Shown piece by piece: positions 8,249 to 16,577 of a DNA stretch of 51,611 bases; positions within the stretch are counted from its first letter, which is position 1; every line of letters begins with the position of its first letter. The translations under genes and the position numbers were made by a program. The notes below the pieces were generated by a model. That model did not search any database. It worked only from the letters and a program-made list of their open reading frames with translations, and was not told the DNA's origin. The DNA lies in NCBI GenBank assembly GCA_012960925.1, contig DUAG01000080.1, forward strand, positions 1 through 51,611. The letters are read 5' to 3'. This DNA is from Candidatus Manganitrophaceae bacterium. GTDB lineage: Bacteria > Nitrospirota > Nitrospiria > SBBL01 > JAADHI01.

Positions 8249-8711
8249 AAAGGACTTGCACCTTAATTCTAGGAACAATTAATAGAACGTGATCTCAACC
8301 TATTGTTGCACTTATTATTCGAATCCGTGATTGCCATTAGTACTAAGGACCAAGAGTATTGCAATCCGTTACGGAACAGCGGGACCTACGACAAGCCAGA
8401 AGTTGAAATCCAAGAGACTAATGAAGATACCGGAAGGAGAAAACCTAATCCTCCTCCCAGGGGACCCACGGTAAACACTAGGAAGTTCCCTCTCTTTGGA
8501 AGCACCATAGTCATCATCATAAGACCTTTTCAATAAACTTTTTCCTTTTATTTTTGACCTTTTACGACCTCCAGAACGTCTCGCCTAAATTTACTTCTCT
8601 TCAATCTAAATATTAACCCTCCTAATAAAGTCTCACGCATCTTAGGATTCTTCCAATGTATTGCGCATCACTCGCCAAGCTGAACTGTTTTCGTGAACTT
8701 GACACAGAGGA
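8249..8711. other. Non-coding or decayed stretch before integrase remnant
   Basis: About 460 bp without a convincing gene. A 77-codon open frame (8303-8536) has no Shine-Dalgarno site and unprotein-like composition. The missing N-terminal part of the integrase should lie in the last few hundred bases, but I cannot read integrase sequence in any frame, so that part appears deleted rather than frameshifted. Confidence 0.4.
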
Positions 8712-9179
8712 GTGAAGTGGTCGGGAGTTGATCTTTTTCGAAAGACCGTCACCGTCTTTCGTTCCAAGAACGGGGAGAAAAGGACCATTCCTCTCAACCA
8801 GACGGCAACCCATCTTCTCAGGCAGAAATCGAAGGTCAGGGCACTTATGACAAATCTCGTCTTCCATAGCAAGGCCCACACCGAGATTGACGTAAACAAC
8901 CTGAGGCGTGCCTATCGTTCGGCTCTCAATAAGGCCAGGATCGAAGATATCCGCTTTCATGACCTACGGCATACCTTTGCGACTCGGCTCGTCCAGGTGG
9001 GGGTGGACATCTACAAAGTGCAAATCTTGCTCGGCCATAAAACTCCAAGCATGACCCAGCGTTATGCACATCACTACCCGGAAAGCCTTAGAGATGGGGT
9101 GGAAATCTTGGATAAAAGGGAGAATTTTGTCACAATTTTAACACAATCGCCGACTGTGGCAGGTGTACGTTCTCTCTAA
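8712..9179 (+). pseudogene. Tyrosine recombinase (integrase), C-terminal remnant
   Basis: 155 codons encode only the C-terminal half of a phage-type integrase catalytic domain: the beta-strand region RSKNGEKRTIPL, HDLRHTFATRL (box II His and Arg), LLGHK and the nucleophile in QRYAHHYPESL. The N-terminal SAM-like DNA-binding domain and the box I Arg are missing, so it should be inactive. It ends 13 bp from the 3' end of tRNA-Arg(TCG), the standard place for the integrase of a tRNA-inserted island. It very likely moved the 3.4-9.2 kb segment in the past. Confidence 0.85.
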
Positions 9180-9192
9180 GTCATTGAAAAGA

Positions 9193-9269
9193 TGGTGCGC
9201 CCAGAGGGACTCGAACCCCCGACCCCTTGGTTCGAAGCCAAGTGCTCTATCCAGCTGAGCTATGGGCGC
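9193..9269 (-). tRNA. tRNA-Arg (anticodon TCG), integration target
   Basis: A 77-nt cloverleaf on the minus strand with encoded CCA (TGG at 9193-9195 on plus). The acceptor stem is GCGCCCA/TGGGCGC, and the anticodon loop is CTTCGAA in the stem CTTGG/CCAAG, giving anticodon TCG (reads CGA and possibly other CGN codons). The T-loop TTCGAGT is normal. Its 3' half is duplicated at 3413-3467, marking it as the attachment site of the island to its left. Confidence 0.95.
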
Positions 9270-9328
9270 GTGACATGGAATGGAGTTACCGGAGGGCCCT
9301 CATTCTTTGCTCCTTATTGTCCGGTTTC

Positions 9329-10693
9329 CTATGGATGGTGGGGGGTGATGAAGATCAGAAGTTCGTTCTGAATTTCATTTTTGATCTGTTTTTTGAAAAA
9401 CCACCCGATGATCGGAATCTTTGACAACCAGGGGCCCCCCTTTTCCGCTGTCGATTCCCGACGGGTATAGATGCCGCCGATGGCAATCGTTTCACGGTTT
9501 CCCACTAATAGGTGGGTCTCGGCCGTTCGGGTAAGTAAGGGGGGAATGCCCTGCACCTGCTGGCTGCAATCAGGATCTTTTTTAGTGGTCTTGACATAGA
9601 GGAGGATCTGATTGTCGGGTGTAATATGAGGGATTACAATGAGTTCAAGTTTTGCGTCGATGGTCGTGACCACGGTCGTTGCCCCCGTGCCGGTGACCGA
9701 TGTTCCTCCACCGGCTCCCGTCTGTGCCCCTGTGGATAGGATCGCGGCCGTCGGGATCAGGATCTCCGTCCCGCTTGAGATGACTGCCTTCTTGTTGTTT
9801 AACGTCAATACGCGGGGATTGGAGAGGATCTTCCCCTGCCCGGTGTCCTCCATCGCTGACAACTGGATGTCGAGCTGCCTGGCCGATCCGATACTCCCGA
9901 CCAGTAACCCGATGGCGCCGCCTGATCCTGCCCCGACGGTGGCCGGAAGATTGACCAGGAAATTACTCCCGGAAAGACCAGTCCCACCGGTTAAACCCGT
10001 CCCGGTCACCTGAAAGAACTTGTTTGAACCGGCTTCGAGCCTTCCTCCCCATTGGATTCCCAACTCCCGGGTAAAGTTGGAATTCACCTCTACGATACGC
10101 TCCTCAATCATCACTTGCGGGGTTTCACTGTCGAGGGTCCTGACAACCATGACAATTTTCTGTATGTTTCCAGGGTCATCCCGGACAATCAAAGAGTTGG
10201 TGCGAACATCGAGTGAAACACTTCCCTTCTTGGTCAATAATTCTTTGATGATCTCTTTCGTTTCCCTTGCATCTGCAAACGAAATCGGGATAATCTTCGT
10301 CTCCAGATCCGTTTCACCCTCACCGAATGGCGATTTTATGACACGGACAATATCCCCTTCCCTGAACGAAACAAGGTTGTTGACCTTCAGGATCGACCCC
10401 AGGGCTTCTTCAAAAGAAACCTCCCGAAAACTGAGGGTGACTTTTCCGCTGACATCTTCGCTAACGATAATATTCAGTTGGTTCTCCTGGCCGAGAGCAC
10501 GGAGGACATCTTTTAAGTCGGCATCCCTGAATTCCATAGAGAGAAGGGATGAACCCTTGTCCAAGTCTTCTGGATGCCGGTGTCCTGCTCCAGCATCCAA
10601 AGGACCGATCACAAAACCAAGCAGAAGGACAAGAAGCAGGACGACTATCCGTGTCCGTCTGTTCCCAGGTCTGTCTTTTTCATATGGCTGCAT
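9329..10693 (-). CDS. Secretin (PilQ/MshL/GspD-type outer-membrane channel)
   Basis: 454 aa from the ATG at 10693, which follows AAGGAGG; an upstream in-frame start adds 26 unlikely residues. A basic, hydrophobic signal sequence (residues 12-33) is followed by an STN-like domain (MEFRDADLKDVLRALGQE...), an N1/NolW-type domain (DVRTNSLIVRDDPGNI) and the C-terminal secretin domain (ILSNPRVLTLNNKKAVISSG, then GIPPLLTRTAETHLLVGNRETIAIGGIY). It ends in the conserved NELLIFITPH motif. Secretins form multimeric channels for type IV pili or type II secretion. AMIN domains, usual in PilQ, are absent, so it is short for PilQ. The only partner gene nearby is a broken PilB, so it may be an orphan. Confidence 0.85.
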   Translation of the reverse strand: MQPYEKDRPGNRRTRIVVLLLVLLLGFVIGPLDAGAGHRHPEDLDKGSSLLSMEFRDADLKDVLRALGQENQLNIIVSEDVSGKVTLSFREVSFEEALGSILKVNNLVSFREGDIVRVIKSPFGEGETDLETKIIPISFADARETKEIIKELLTKKGSVSLDVRTNSLIVRDDPGNIQKIVMVVRTLDSETPQVMIEERIVEVNSNFTRELGIQWGGRLEAGSNKFFQVTGTGLTGGTGLSGSNFLVNLPATVGAGSGGAIGLLVGSIGSARQLDIQLSAMEDTGQGKILSNPRVLTLNNKKAVISSGTEILIPTAAILSTGAQTGAGGGTSVTGTGATTVVTTIDAKLELIVIPHITPDNQILLYVKTTKKDPDCSQQVQGIPPLLTRTAETHLLVGNRETIAIGGIYTRRESTAEKGGPWLSKIPIIGWFFKKQIKNEIQNELLIFITPHHP

Positions 10694-10748
10694 TCGACAC
10701 CCTCCTTGCGGCGCGACTTGAGGAATCTCTGATTCAGGGCTTCCTCTA

Positions 10749-11575
10749 TTATCTCGTGGTAAACGGATCAACTCTTAACTCCAGAACCCCTGATGCATTT
10801 TTCAGAATAACACGGTCCGGCTGAATATCGTGAACCGCCATCCCATCAATCCGGAAACGGATCCTTAAGACATCGGAGTCCGGTTCAATATGAATATCAC
10901 TGGCCCCTTCACGAACTGCCTGCATGATGGCCGTATTCACAAGTTTCACCACGGGGGCATCCTCTGCAACTGTTTCCAGACTCTCTCCATCTCCATCCCC
11001 TGTCTCCCCGGAGTCGATGAGGTAGGGGCTTTGTGCCTCACGTCGGTCTCCCCGGCGTCGTTCTCCTGTCCCCTCCCGGCGATCTGTAGTTGCTCGCTGC
11101 TCCTCAAAACTCCGAACCACCTCCTCCATCGTCCCGGTCATGCTGTAGTAGCGGTCAGACTTCATCATGTCCGCCTCTTTGCTCATCACCGGCTCAACCT
11201 GGCATCCGGACACACGCTTCACGTCATCGATGGCGAAAACATTGAGGGGGTCGGCCATCGCCAGGGTTAAGCTGTTTTCTTTCTTAAAGAGAGGAATCAC
11301 GCTGTGACGGCGGGCAGGATTTCAGGAACCACCTTGATCACCTCCGGGTCGATGAGCATACTGGAAAGATCGACATACTCGATCCCCATCTGCCTCCCAA
11401 GGGCCCTGATGATATCATCCTCTGTAACAAACCCGAGATCTTTCAAGAGCATTCCGATTCGGCCCCCGTGCGTGCGCTGTTCTGCCAGGGTCCGCTCCAA
11501 CTGCGCTTCCGAAAGGAGTCCTTCAGAAATGAGCATCTCGCCCAATCTCTTTCTGTTCTGGAATGATTTCGGCAT
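10749..11575 (-). pseudogene. PilB/GspE-type assembly ATPase, frameshifted N-terminal remnant
   Basis: Two overlapping minus-strand frames together encode the MshEN-type N-terminal region of a type IV pilus/T2SS ATPase. Frame one starts at 11575 (after GGAGG) with KRLGEMLISEGLLSEAQLER and runs to VVPEILPAVTA. Frame two resumes with RRHSVIPLFKKENSLTLAMA. A single-base loss near 11315 would explain the shift. After the motif SDIHIEP...RIRFRIDGM the family sequence stops. The whole Walker ATPase core is missing and is replaced by about 29 unrelated residues. It lies just upstream of the secretin, presumably a relic of one operon. A sequencing error could fake the frameshift but not the missing ATPase core. 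Confidence 0.75.
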
Positions 11576-11699
11576 ACTCAAATCCTCCTTCGATTCAACA
11601 GCGATCCTTCCCGGTCATAATTGATTTTCAACCCTATCCTATGGTAAATTCCCTGGAAGGCTGGGGTATTGCCCACTGCTCGTTCAACAGGAAAAGATA

Positions 11700-11876
11700 A
11701 TGGGAAAAACCTTCTATTACATTGCAAAGGGCGTTCAGATCACTGGAATTGTCCTGGTATTGCACTCCCTCATTGTGTCGGCGGCTCTCGGCAAAGATAT
11801 GGGCTTTCTCTACACATTTACCATCGTCGGCATGGGGATCTTCATGGCCGGCTGGCTGCTTCAGAAAATCGCCTAA
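11700..11876 (+). CDS. Small two-TM membrane protein (58 aa)
   Basis: ATG with a weak upstream AGGA site. The product has two predicted membrane helices (about residues 13-30 and 36-55; GIVLVLHSLIVSAAL and TFTIVGMGIFMAGWLL) and a short charged N-terminus (MGKTFYYIAKG). No family is recognised by name, but small proteins of this design are often subunits or regulators of membrane complexes. It lies alone on the plus strand between the leftward PilB remnant and the ccm/HtrA operon. The codon pattern and helix spacing make it a better candidate than the antisense frame covering the same bases. Confidence 0.55.
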   Translation: MGKTFYYIAKGVQITGIVLVLHSLIVSAALGKDMGFLYTFTIVGMGIFMAGWLLQKIA

Positions 11877-11924
11877 AGAAACCAACTCCCGCCTATCCGT
11901 CTTGTGCTCTTCTTTCACACACGC

Positions 11925-12977
11925 CTAGTTCTCTTCCAGACGCCTGATTTTGACTCGCAGCTCTAACGGCCTTCCCTTACGAACCAAGGCAAGCGAGACC
12001 GTCTTTCCAACTGGGGTTTCTGCAACCAAAGAAGGAAGATCATGCATCTCTCCAACCTCTTTTCCATCAAACGTCATGATAACATCCCCTCGGAGAACAC
12101 CGGCCTGCTCCGCCGGACTTTCTTCCATGACCTGTGAAACCAATGCCCCCCGCTCATCCTCCAATTGAAAGGCCCTGGCCAGATCCCGGGTTAGAGACTG
12201 AATCATTACCCCCAACCATCCCCGCGTCACCTTTCCCTCTTTTTCAAGTGGTACGAGAATCTTCTTCAGCATATTAATCGGCGTGGCAAACCCAATGCCC
12301 TGCGCGGAGGAACGCACTGCGGCATTCATGCCGACAACCTTGCCCCGCAGGTTCAGCAGAGGGCCGCCTGAATTTCCGGCATGAATACCTGCATCGGTCT
12401 GGATAAAATGATCATAGGGGCCTGCGCCAAGCACTCTGCCGGTTCCGCTGACCACGCCGACCGTCACAGAGGTTTCGATGCCGAAGGGATTTCCGACCGC
12501 CATCACCCATTCTCCGATTTCAAGATGCTCCGAATCACCCAGGATCGCCGAGGGGAAGGGCACTTCTCCCTCGATCCGCAGGAGAGCGACATTGAGTCTT
12601 TCATCCGTTCCGATCACCCGCGCCGGGAACTCCCTCCCGTCAGAAAGCCGAACCGACATCCCTCCCACCACCCGGTTCCAGGGTTTTGGCGCAACAACAT
12701 GGTAATTGGTAAGAATCAAACCGGTGGGATCAATGATAAAACCCGTTCCCAGGCTTCCCGCTTTCACCTCCGTTTTGAGGTAGTCTCCAAAAAGGAAGAA
12801 ATCTTTGAGCGGCCCCTCGCCCTCTTCTGCAAGCTCCGAAGATCGGATATTGACAATAGACCGCCCTCCAATCTCAGCAAGGGCCTTAAAGGTATACGAA
12901 GGTGTCGGTTCTTCAGCAGATAGGATAGGCAATGGGAAGAAGGAAAAGGCCAGAAGAATACTAAGTATTAACCGCAT
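11925..12977 (-). CDS. HtrA/Deg-type serine protease with altered catalytic Asp
   Basis: 350 aa: signal peptide (residues 1-21), a trypsin-like domain, and one PDZ domain (about 250-345), the plan of DegS/DegQ-type periplasmic proteases. The catalytic His (TNYHVV, H93) and Ser (GNSGGP, S203) are present. The usual Asp of the D-x-A-L-L motif is replaced by Asn (RLNVALL, N129), so the triad reads His-Asn-Ser. The codon is AAT, one base from the Asp codon GAT. Proteolytic activity may be low; a chaperone or sensor role is possible. It is the last gene of the leftward ccm cluster, starting 48 bp after ccdA. Confidence 0.9.
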   Translation of the reverse strand: MRLILSILLAFSFFPLPILSAEEPTPSYTFKALAEIGGRSIVNIRSSELAEEGEGPLKDFFLFGDYLKTEVKAGSLGTGFIIDPTGLILTNYHVVAPKPWNRVVGGMSVRLSDGREFPARVIGTDERLNVALLRIEGEVPFPSAILGDSEHLEIGEWVMAVGNPFGIETSVTVGVVSGTGRVLGAGPYDHFIQTDAGIHAGNSGGPLLNLRGKVVGMNAAVRSSAQGIGFATPINMLKKILVPLEKEGKVTRGWLGVMIQSLTRDLARAFQLEDERGALVSQVMEESPAEQAGVLRGDVIMTFDGKEVGEMHDLPSLVAETPVGKTVSLALVRKGRPLELRVKIRRLEEN

Positions 12978-13025
12978 TCACAGGCCCTCAATAACAGGGA
13001 GCGAAAAAGGGTTTTAGAGGTCTTA

Positions 13026-13769
13026 TCATTGACCGATCGTCCATCCGAAGCCTATTTCTGTGAAGAACGAGGTCAGCAGTGTGAGGGAGTTCGTAAAGAT
13101 CAGAAACCCCACGGCGACCAAAACTGCACCGCTTGCCCCGGAAACAAACCGCATATAGCGCGCAGTCTTCTTGAAATAAAACAGGAAGGACTGAACCCCA
13201 ATGGCAGAAATAAGGAGAGGAAGGCCAAGTCCGAGGGAATACACGGCAAGAAGCTGAATCCCCGTAAAAACAGAACCAGTCGTACTTGCATAGAGGAGGA
13301 TCGACCCGAGGATGGGACCGACACAAGGGGTCCAGCCCGCACCAAAGGCAATGCCGACAAGATAAGAACCAAAATAGCCCGCAGGCTTGTTCTTGAAATG
13401 GAAACGGGAATCCCTTCCCATCAACAAGGGCTTAATCAGACCCATGATGTACAAACCAAAAAACATTATGAGGGCGCCGCCAAAACGCCGGAGGAGGACT
13501 TGATTCGAAAGGAATAAATGACCGAGGAAAGTTGCCGATGCGCCGAAAAGAATAAAAATCGTTGAGAAACCCAGGATAAACATCAGAGAGTTTTTCAACG
13601 CGATCTCACGGGCCCGCCCCTTCCCTCCCGCCGAGGTCAGTTCATCAAGGGACAGACCGGTAATAAAGGAAACATAAGAAGGGACAATCGGAAGAACACA
13701 TGGAGAGACAAAGGAGAGAAACCCCGCAGAAAAAGCGATAAAGAATGACATGTTTCCCGTCGGCTGCAT
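13026..13769 (-). CDS. ccdA: Cytochrome c biogenesis protein CcdA (thiol-disulfide transporter)
   Basis: 247 aa with six to seven membrane helices. The conserved motifs FLSFVSPCVLPIVPSY (first redox Cys) and GAGWTPCVGPILG (second redox Cys) identify a CcdA/DsbD-membrane-domain protein, which carries electrons from cytoplasmic thioredoxin to periplasmic thiol reductants such as CcmG and the TlpA-like protein encoded next to it. The start at 13769 (MQPTGNMSFF) is chosen because the longer frame runs into an intergenic repeat at 13781; the ATG at 13751 is an alternative. It belongs to the leftward ccm operon. Confidence 0.9.
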   Translation of the reverse strand: MQPTGNMSFFIAFSAGFLSFVSPCVLPIVPSYVSFITGLSLDELTSAGGKGRAREIALKNSLMFILGFSTIFILFGASATFLGHLFLSNQVLLRRFGGALIMFFGLYIMGLIKPLLMGRDSRFHFKNKPAGYFGSYLVGIAFGAGWTPCVGPILGSILLYASTTGSVFTGIQLLAVYSLGLGLPLLISAIGVQSFLFYFKKTARYMRFVSGASGAVLVAVGFLIFTNSLTLLTSFFTEIGFGWTIGQ

Positions 13770-13780
13770 ACGTGTTCGCT

Positions 13781-13914
13781 TGTAACGATTCAGCACGCCA
13801 CTATTTTCCTTCATAGCGGCGGTGCTCGAATCCTCACGTATGTAACATACGTTCCGGTTCTGTACTCCTCGCACCTTGCCCTGAAGAAAAATAGTGGCGT
13901 GCTGAATCGTTACA
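13781..13914. repeat. Intergenic palindromic repeat, family A, copy 1
   Basis: Perfect 27-bp inverted arms, beginning TGTAACGATTCAGCACGCCA (13781) and pairing with 13888-13914, enclose an 80-bp centre. The centre contains CCTCACGTATGTAACATACG and CTCCTCGCACCTTGCC. Related copies lie at 22990-23144 and 40890-41030. It fills the tlpA-ccdA junction, ending 6 bp from the tlpA stop. It encodes no protein. It behaves like an ERIC/MITE-type dispersed repeat and would fold into a long RNA hairpin inside the operon transcript. Confidence 0.8.
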
Positions 13915-13919
13915 TCCCT

Positions 13920-14531
13920 TTAACCTTTCTTGTTATCGCCTTCGGCTAGGCCTGATTGACCGATTTCTTCATAAGGCCGGTTGACTAATTCTTTCACAAA
14001 GGCCTGCGCGTCCGGATCGTTCCAGTCCTTTGCCCCCAATAAACGATCCGTCACCACTCCGTTACGGTCGATGACGATGCTGGTCGGGACAACTCGGACC
14101 TGGAAAAGATCATTGACGTCAAACTGGCTATCGAGCAGGATTGGAAACGTAAAGCCAAAATCTTCCACGAAGGATCGAATAGGGGCTTCGTCTCCAAGAT
14201 CAATCGAAACGGCCAGAATCTCGAAATCATCCCGCACATGGCTTCGATAGAGCGCCTCCATCGACGGCATCTCCGCCTTGCAGGGTCCGCACCAGGTTGC
14301 CCAGAAATTAACAAGGACAACCTTCCCTCGATAGTCTGAGAGTGACGCCCTGCCCCCGCCTAGATTTTTGATATTAAAATCCGGGGCAAGATTTCCAACC
14401 TCTATGCCCATTTTCAGGGGAAGCGCCTTTTCCTTCGGCCCGATCTTTGTCTCGGTGCAGGCAAACTGAAATAAAAGCACCGAGAGAAAAAGGACATAAA
14501 AGACAAGCCGTTTTATCCGCTTTGGCTCCAT
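13920..14531 (-). CDS. TlpA/ResA-like thiol-disulfide lipoprotein
   Basis: 203 aa with a lipoprotein signal (LLFQFAC, lipobox Cys about residue 25) and a thioredoxin fold carrying WCGPC in NFWATWCGPCKAEMPS. The cis-Pro loop is VVPTSIVID. Such proteins reduce apocytochrome c disulfides or copper-site thiols in the periplasm, receiving electrons from CcdA. The gene sits between ccmI and ccdA in the same direction. The system therefore has two thioredoxin-like reductants: this one and CcmG. Confidence 0.88.
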   Translation of the reverse strand: MEPKRIKRLVFYVLFLSVLLFQFACTETKIGPKEKALPLKMGIEVGNLAPDFNIKNLGGGRASLSDYRGKVVLVNFWATWCGPCKAEMPSMEALYRSHVRDDFEILAVSIDLGDEAPIRSFVEDFGFTFPILLDSQFDVNDLFQVRVVPTSIVIDRNGVVTDRLLGAKDWNDPDAQAFVKELVNRPYEEIGQSGLAEGDNKKG

Positions 14532-14576
14532 TCATTCGACCTCAGCCCTGTGACCGATCCAACCACAGGGGAATCC

Positions 14577-15503
14577 TTATGACGAAGGGAATTTCCCTGC
14601 CCGGAGATTCTGCAAGGCCTTCTTGACGGTCTCCGATTCTTCTGTCCCCTGCGGGATATACTGAAAGGCCTCTGTCCAGGTCTCGTCTGCCTCAAAGGTT
14701 CGACCCAGGGCAACAAGAGACCAGCCACGCAACCAGAGAACACTGGCATCCTGAGGCGTCACAATGAGCGCCTTATCGATGTGGAAAAGGGCCTTTTCTG
14801 CGTCTTTCGGATTGGTAAGCGCTGTCGTCCGAAGCAGGATTTCTCCCATCTGGAAATGTGCCGTGTAATGCCTTGGGTCGAGTTCGAGAACCTTTCGCCA
14901 TGCGGTCAGTGCATCCTCCCACCGCTCCAAGGCCCCATAGGACCGACCAATCATCACCTGCCCCTGCAGATCATCCGGATTCTCTTTAAGACGTTTCTCC
15001 AGACGCGCAACCATGGCCACCGGGTCAATCGGGGGCATCGGCTGAGCCGGAACTCCGCCACGCGAGGTCGCATCCCGGTCAAACTTCCAAAAGACCAACT
15101 CATATAATCCGGATGAACCTGCCGCAACAAGGAGCACGACCATCCCGATGGAAACCCAATGCCCCTTCGTTGAAGATGGGACACGGGATTTTTTCTGTTT
15201 CGGAGCGATTTTTCCCGTCCATGGAATCGCATCCAAGCGGTCCAAAACTTTCAAAAACCGATGCTCATAGCCCAACTTCAGGCGTTCATAGTCACCCAGA
15301 GCAACCTTTCCCTGTGAGTAATTGACCTCAAGTTCTGAAAGCGTTCTAAGAAGGGTCTGTCGTTCGATGTCAAGATTAACCCGTTCTTCGTCAATCTCCG
15401 CCTCATTACCCACAAGCAGAGGGTTTGCCGACCTCCGGAAAAGCGGCATGGCAAGCACGCCGACGACCCCCAGGAGCATGAATGTAATTATAGCAGGGAA
15501 CAT
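14577..15503 (-). CDS. ccmI: Cytochrome c biogenesis TPR protein CcmI (CycH)
   Basis: 308 aa. Two membrane helices (residues about 4-20 and 116-136) flank a cytoplasmic leucine-rich, coiled segment (RQTLLRTLSELEVNYSQGKV). A periplasmic TPR domain of three to four repeats follows (DLQGQVMIGRSYGALERWEDALTAWRKVLEL and next). This is the CcmI plan: it binds the C-terminus of apocytochrome c and presents it to CcmFH. It starts 22 bp after ccmH. It is shorter than many proteobacterial CcmI proteins. Confidence 0.85.
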   Translation of the reverse strand: MFPAIITFMLLGVVGVLAMPLFRRSANPLLVGNEAEIDEERVNLDIERQTLLRTLSELEVNYSQGKVALGDYERLKLGYEHRFLKVLDRLDAIPWTGKIAPKQKKSRVPSSTKGHWVSIGMVVLLVAAGSSGLYELVFWKFDRDATSRGGVPAQPMPPIDPVAMVARLEKRLKENPDDLQGQVMIGRSYGALERWEDALTAWRKVLELDPRHYTAHFQMGEILLRTTALTNPKDAEKALFHIDKALIVTPQDASVLWLRGWSLVALGRTFEADETWTEAFQYIPQGTEESETVKKALQNLRAGKFPSS

Positions 15504-15525
15504 CTCGTATGGAACCTACAGAAAA

Positions 15526-15999
15526 CTACTTATTAAAAGAACGTAACTCTTCTTCAATCCGTCTTCGGTGAGCATCATCAATGGGGACTCCCGCATCCGG
15601 TTCCGTCGGTACGGGCCTTGCGGTCCATCGGCGCAAGGTTCGGTACAGGAAAAACCCTCCAAAGGCCAAGAGAATGAAGGGACCGAACCAGAGAAGCCGG
15701 TTCAGTCCGCGCACCCTGGGTTTCAATAATATAAAGTCGCCGTACCGGCTGACAAAATAGGCTCGTATTTCCTCTGGAGATTCTCCGGCAATGAGCCTCT
15801 CTCGAACGATCTTACGCATCTGGATCGCGAGCGTGGCATTCGATTCCCAGACCGATTCCGATTGGCAGACCGCACAGCGAAGTGTCTTTGAAACCTCCTT
15901 GATCCGACCCTGCAAAACCTCATCATCGACCTGTTCTGCGACACAGACACCGGAAAACACGATCAATAAAAACAGGGCAAACACAATGCCTTTTTTCAT
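15526..15999 (-). CDS. ccmH: Cytochrome c maturation protein CcmH
   Basis: 157 aa. Signal peptide, then the redox motif LRCAVCQS (the family usually reads LRCPVCQ), the helical-bundle core, and a C-terminal membrane helix (about residues 102-122). CcmH reduces the CxxCH cysteines of apocytochromes and works with CcmF and CcmG. Its ATG overlaps the ccmG stop by 4 nt, pointing to translational coupling. Confidence 0.93.
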   Translation of the reverse strand: MKKGIVFALFLLIVFSGVCVAEQVDDEVLQGRIKEVSKTLRCAVCQSESVWESNATLAIQMRKIVRERLIAGESPEEIRAYFVSRYGDFILLKPRVRGLNRLLWFGPFILLAFGGFFLYRTLRRWTARPVPTEPDAGVPIDDAHRRRIEEELRSFNK

Positions 16000-16574
16000 G
16001 ATGAGGACACCGTCCCCACAGTCCCCGCGGTCCCGTTGAGTAGTGGGTCGATGACCTTTTCGATCATGTCCGAATAGACATCTCCGACAATCGGCCCAAT
16101 CTGTTTGTGGCGGATGATCCCATCCTGGTCAATGACAAAGGTTTCCGGCACACCATATACGCCAAAATCGATGGAGATTCTGCCGTCAAGGTCCCGAATA
16201 TGATCGAAATTATTTCCATGGACCTGAAGGTATTCCTTCGCCAGATGGTCCTTATCCTGATAATTTATGCCAAACATGGCAAAATTCGGGTCGTCCTCAT
16301 AGTGCTTCTTGATGGCGAGGAGGGATTTGTGCTCCAGTTTGCATTCCACACACCACGACGCCCAGAAATTAACGAGAATGACCTTCCCCCTATAATCGCT
16401 TAGCGAAACCGGCGTGCCTTTGTAGAGGTCAGGACCGTTCACTTCAGGGGCCGGTGTCGCTATAATTACAGGAGGGATGAAGTTTGGATTTCCCCATAGA
16501 CCCTGGTAGAAAATAAACAGAAGACCCAGAGTACCCGCAAGAAGGAGGGCATGCCACCCTTTAAAACTGCCCAT
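15996..16574 (-). CDS. ccmG: Thiol-disulfide oxidoreductase CcmG (DsbE)
   Basis: 192 aa, one N-terminal membrane anchor, and a thioredoxin fold with active site WCVECK in NFWASWCVECKLEH; the family more often reads WCPTC or WCxxC. It has the DYRGKVILV strand before the active site and YGVPETFVID, the cis-Pro loop typical of CcmG. It keeps apocytochrome or CcmH cysteines reduced. GGAGAG precedes the ATG by about 8 nt. It begins 3 nt after the ccmF stop. Confidence 0.92.
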   Translation of the reverse strand: MGSFKGWHALLLAGTLGLLFIFYQGLWGNPNFIPPVIIATPAPEVNGPDLYKGTPVSLSDYRGKVILVNFWASWCVECKLEHKSLLAIKKHYEDDPNFAMFGINYQDKDHLAKEYLQVHGNNFDHIRDLDGRISIDFGVYGVPETFVIDQDGIIRHKQIGPIVGDVYSDMIEKVIDPLLNGTAGTVGTVSSS

Positions 16575-16577
16575 CGC

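Noticed and set aside
8303..8536. 77-codon plus-strand frame in the island
   Set aside because: No ribosome-binding site, odd composition (NPPPRGPTVN...), no domain; probably chance.
8622..8960. Minus-strand frame opposite the integrase remnant
   Set aside because: The plus strand carries clear integrase motifs (HDLRHTFATRL, LLGHK); this is its shadow.
11634..11918. Minus-strand frame opposite the 58-aa membrane protein
   Set aside because: Composition is not protein-like, and the plus-strand frame has two regular membrane helices.
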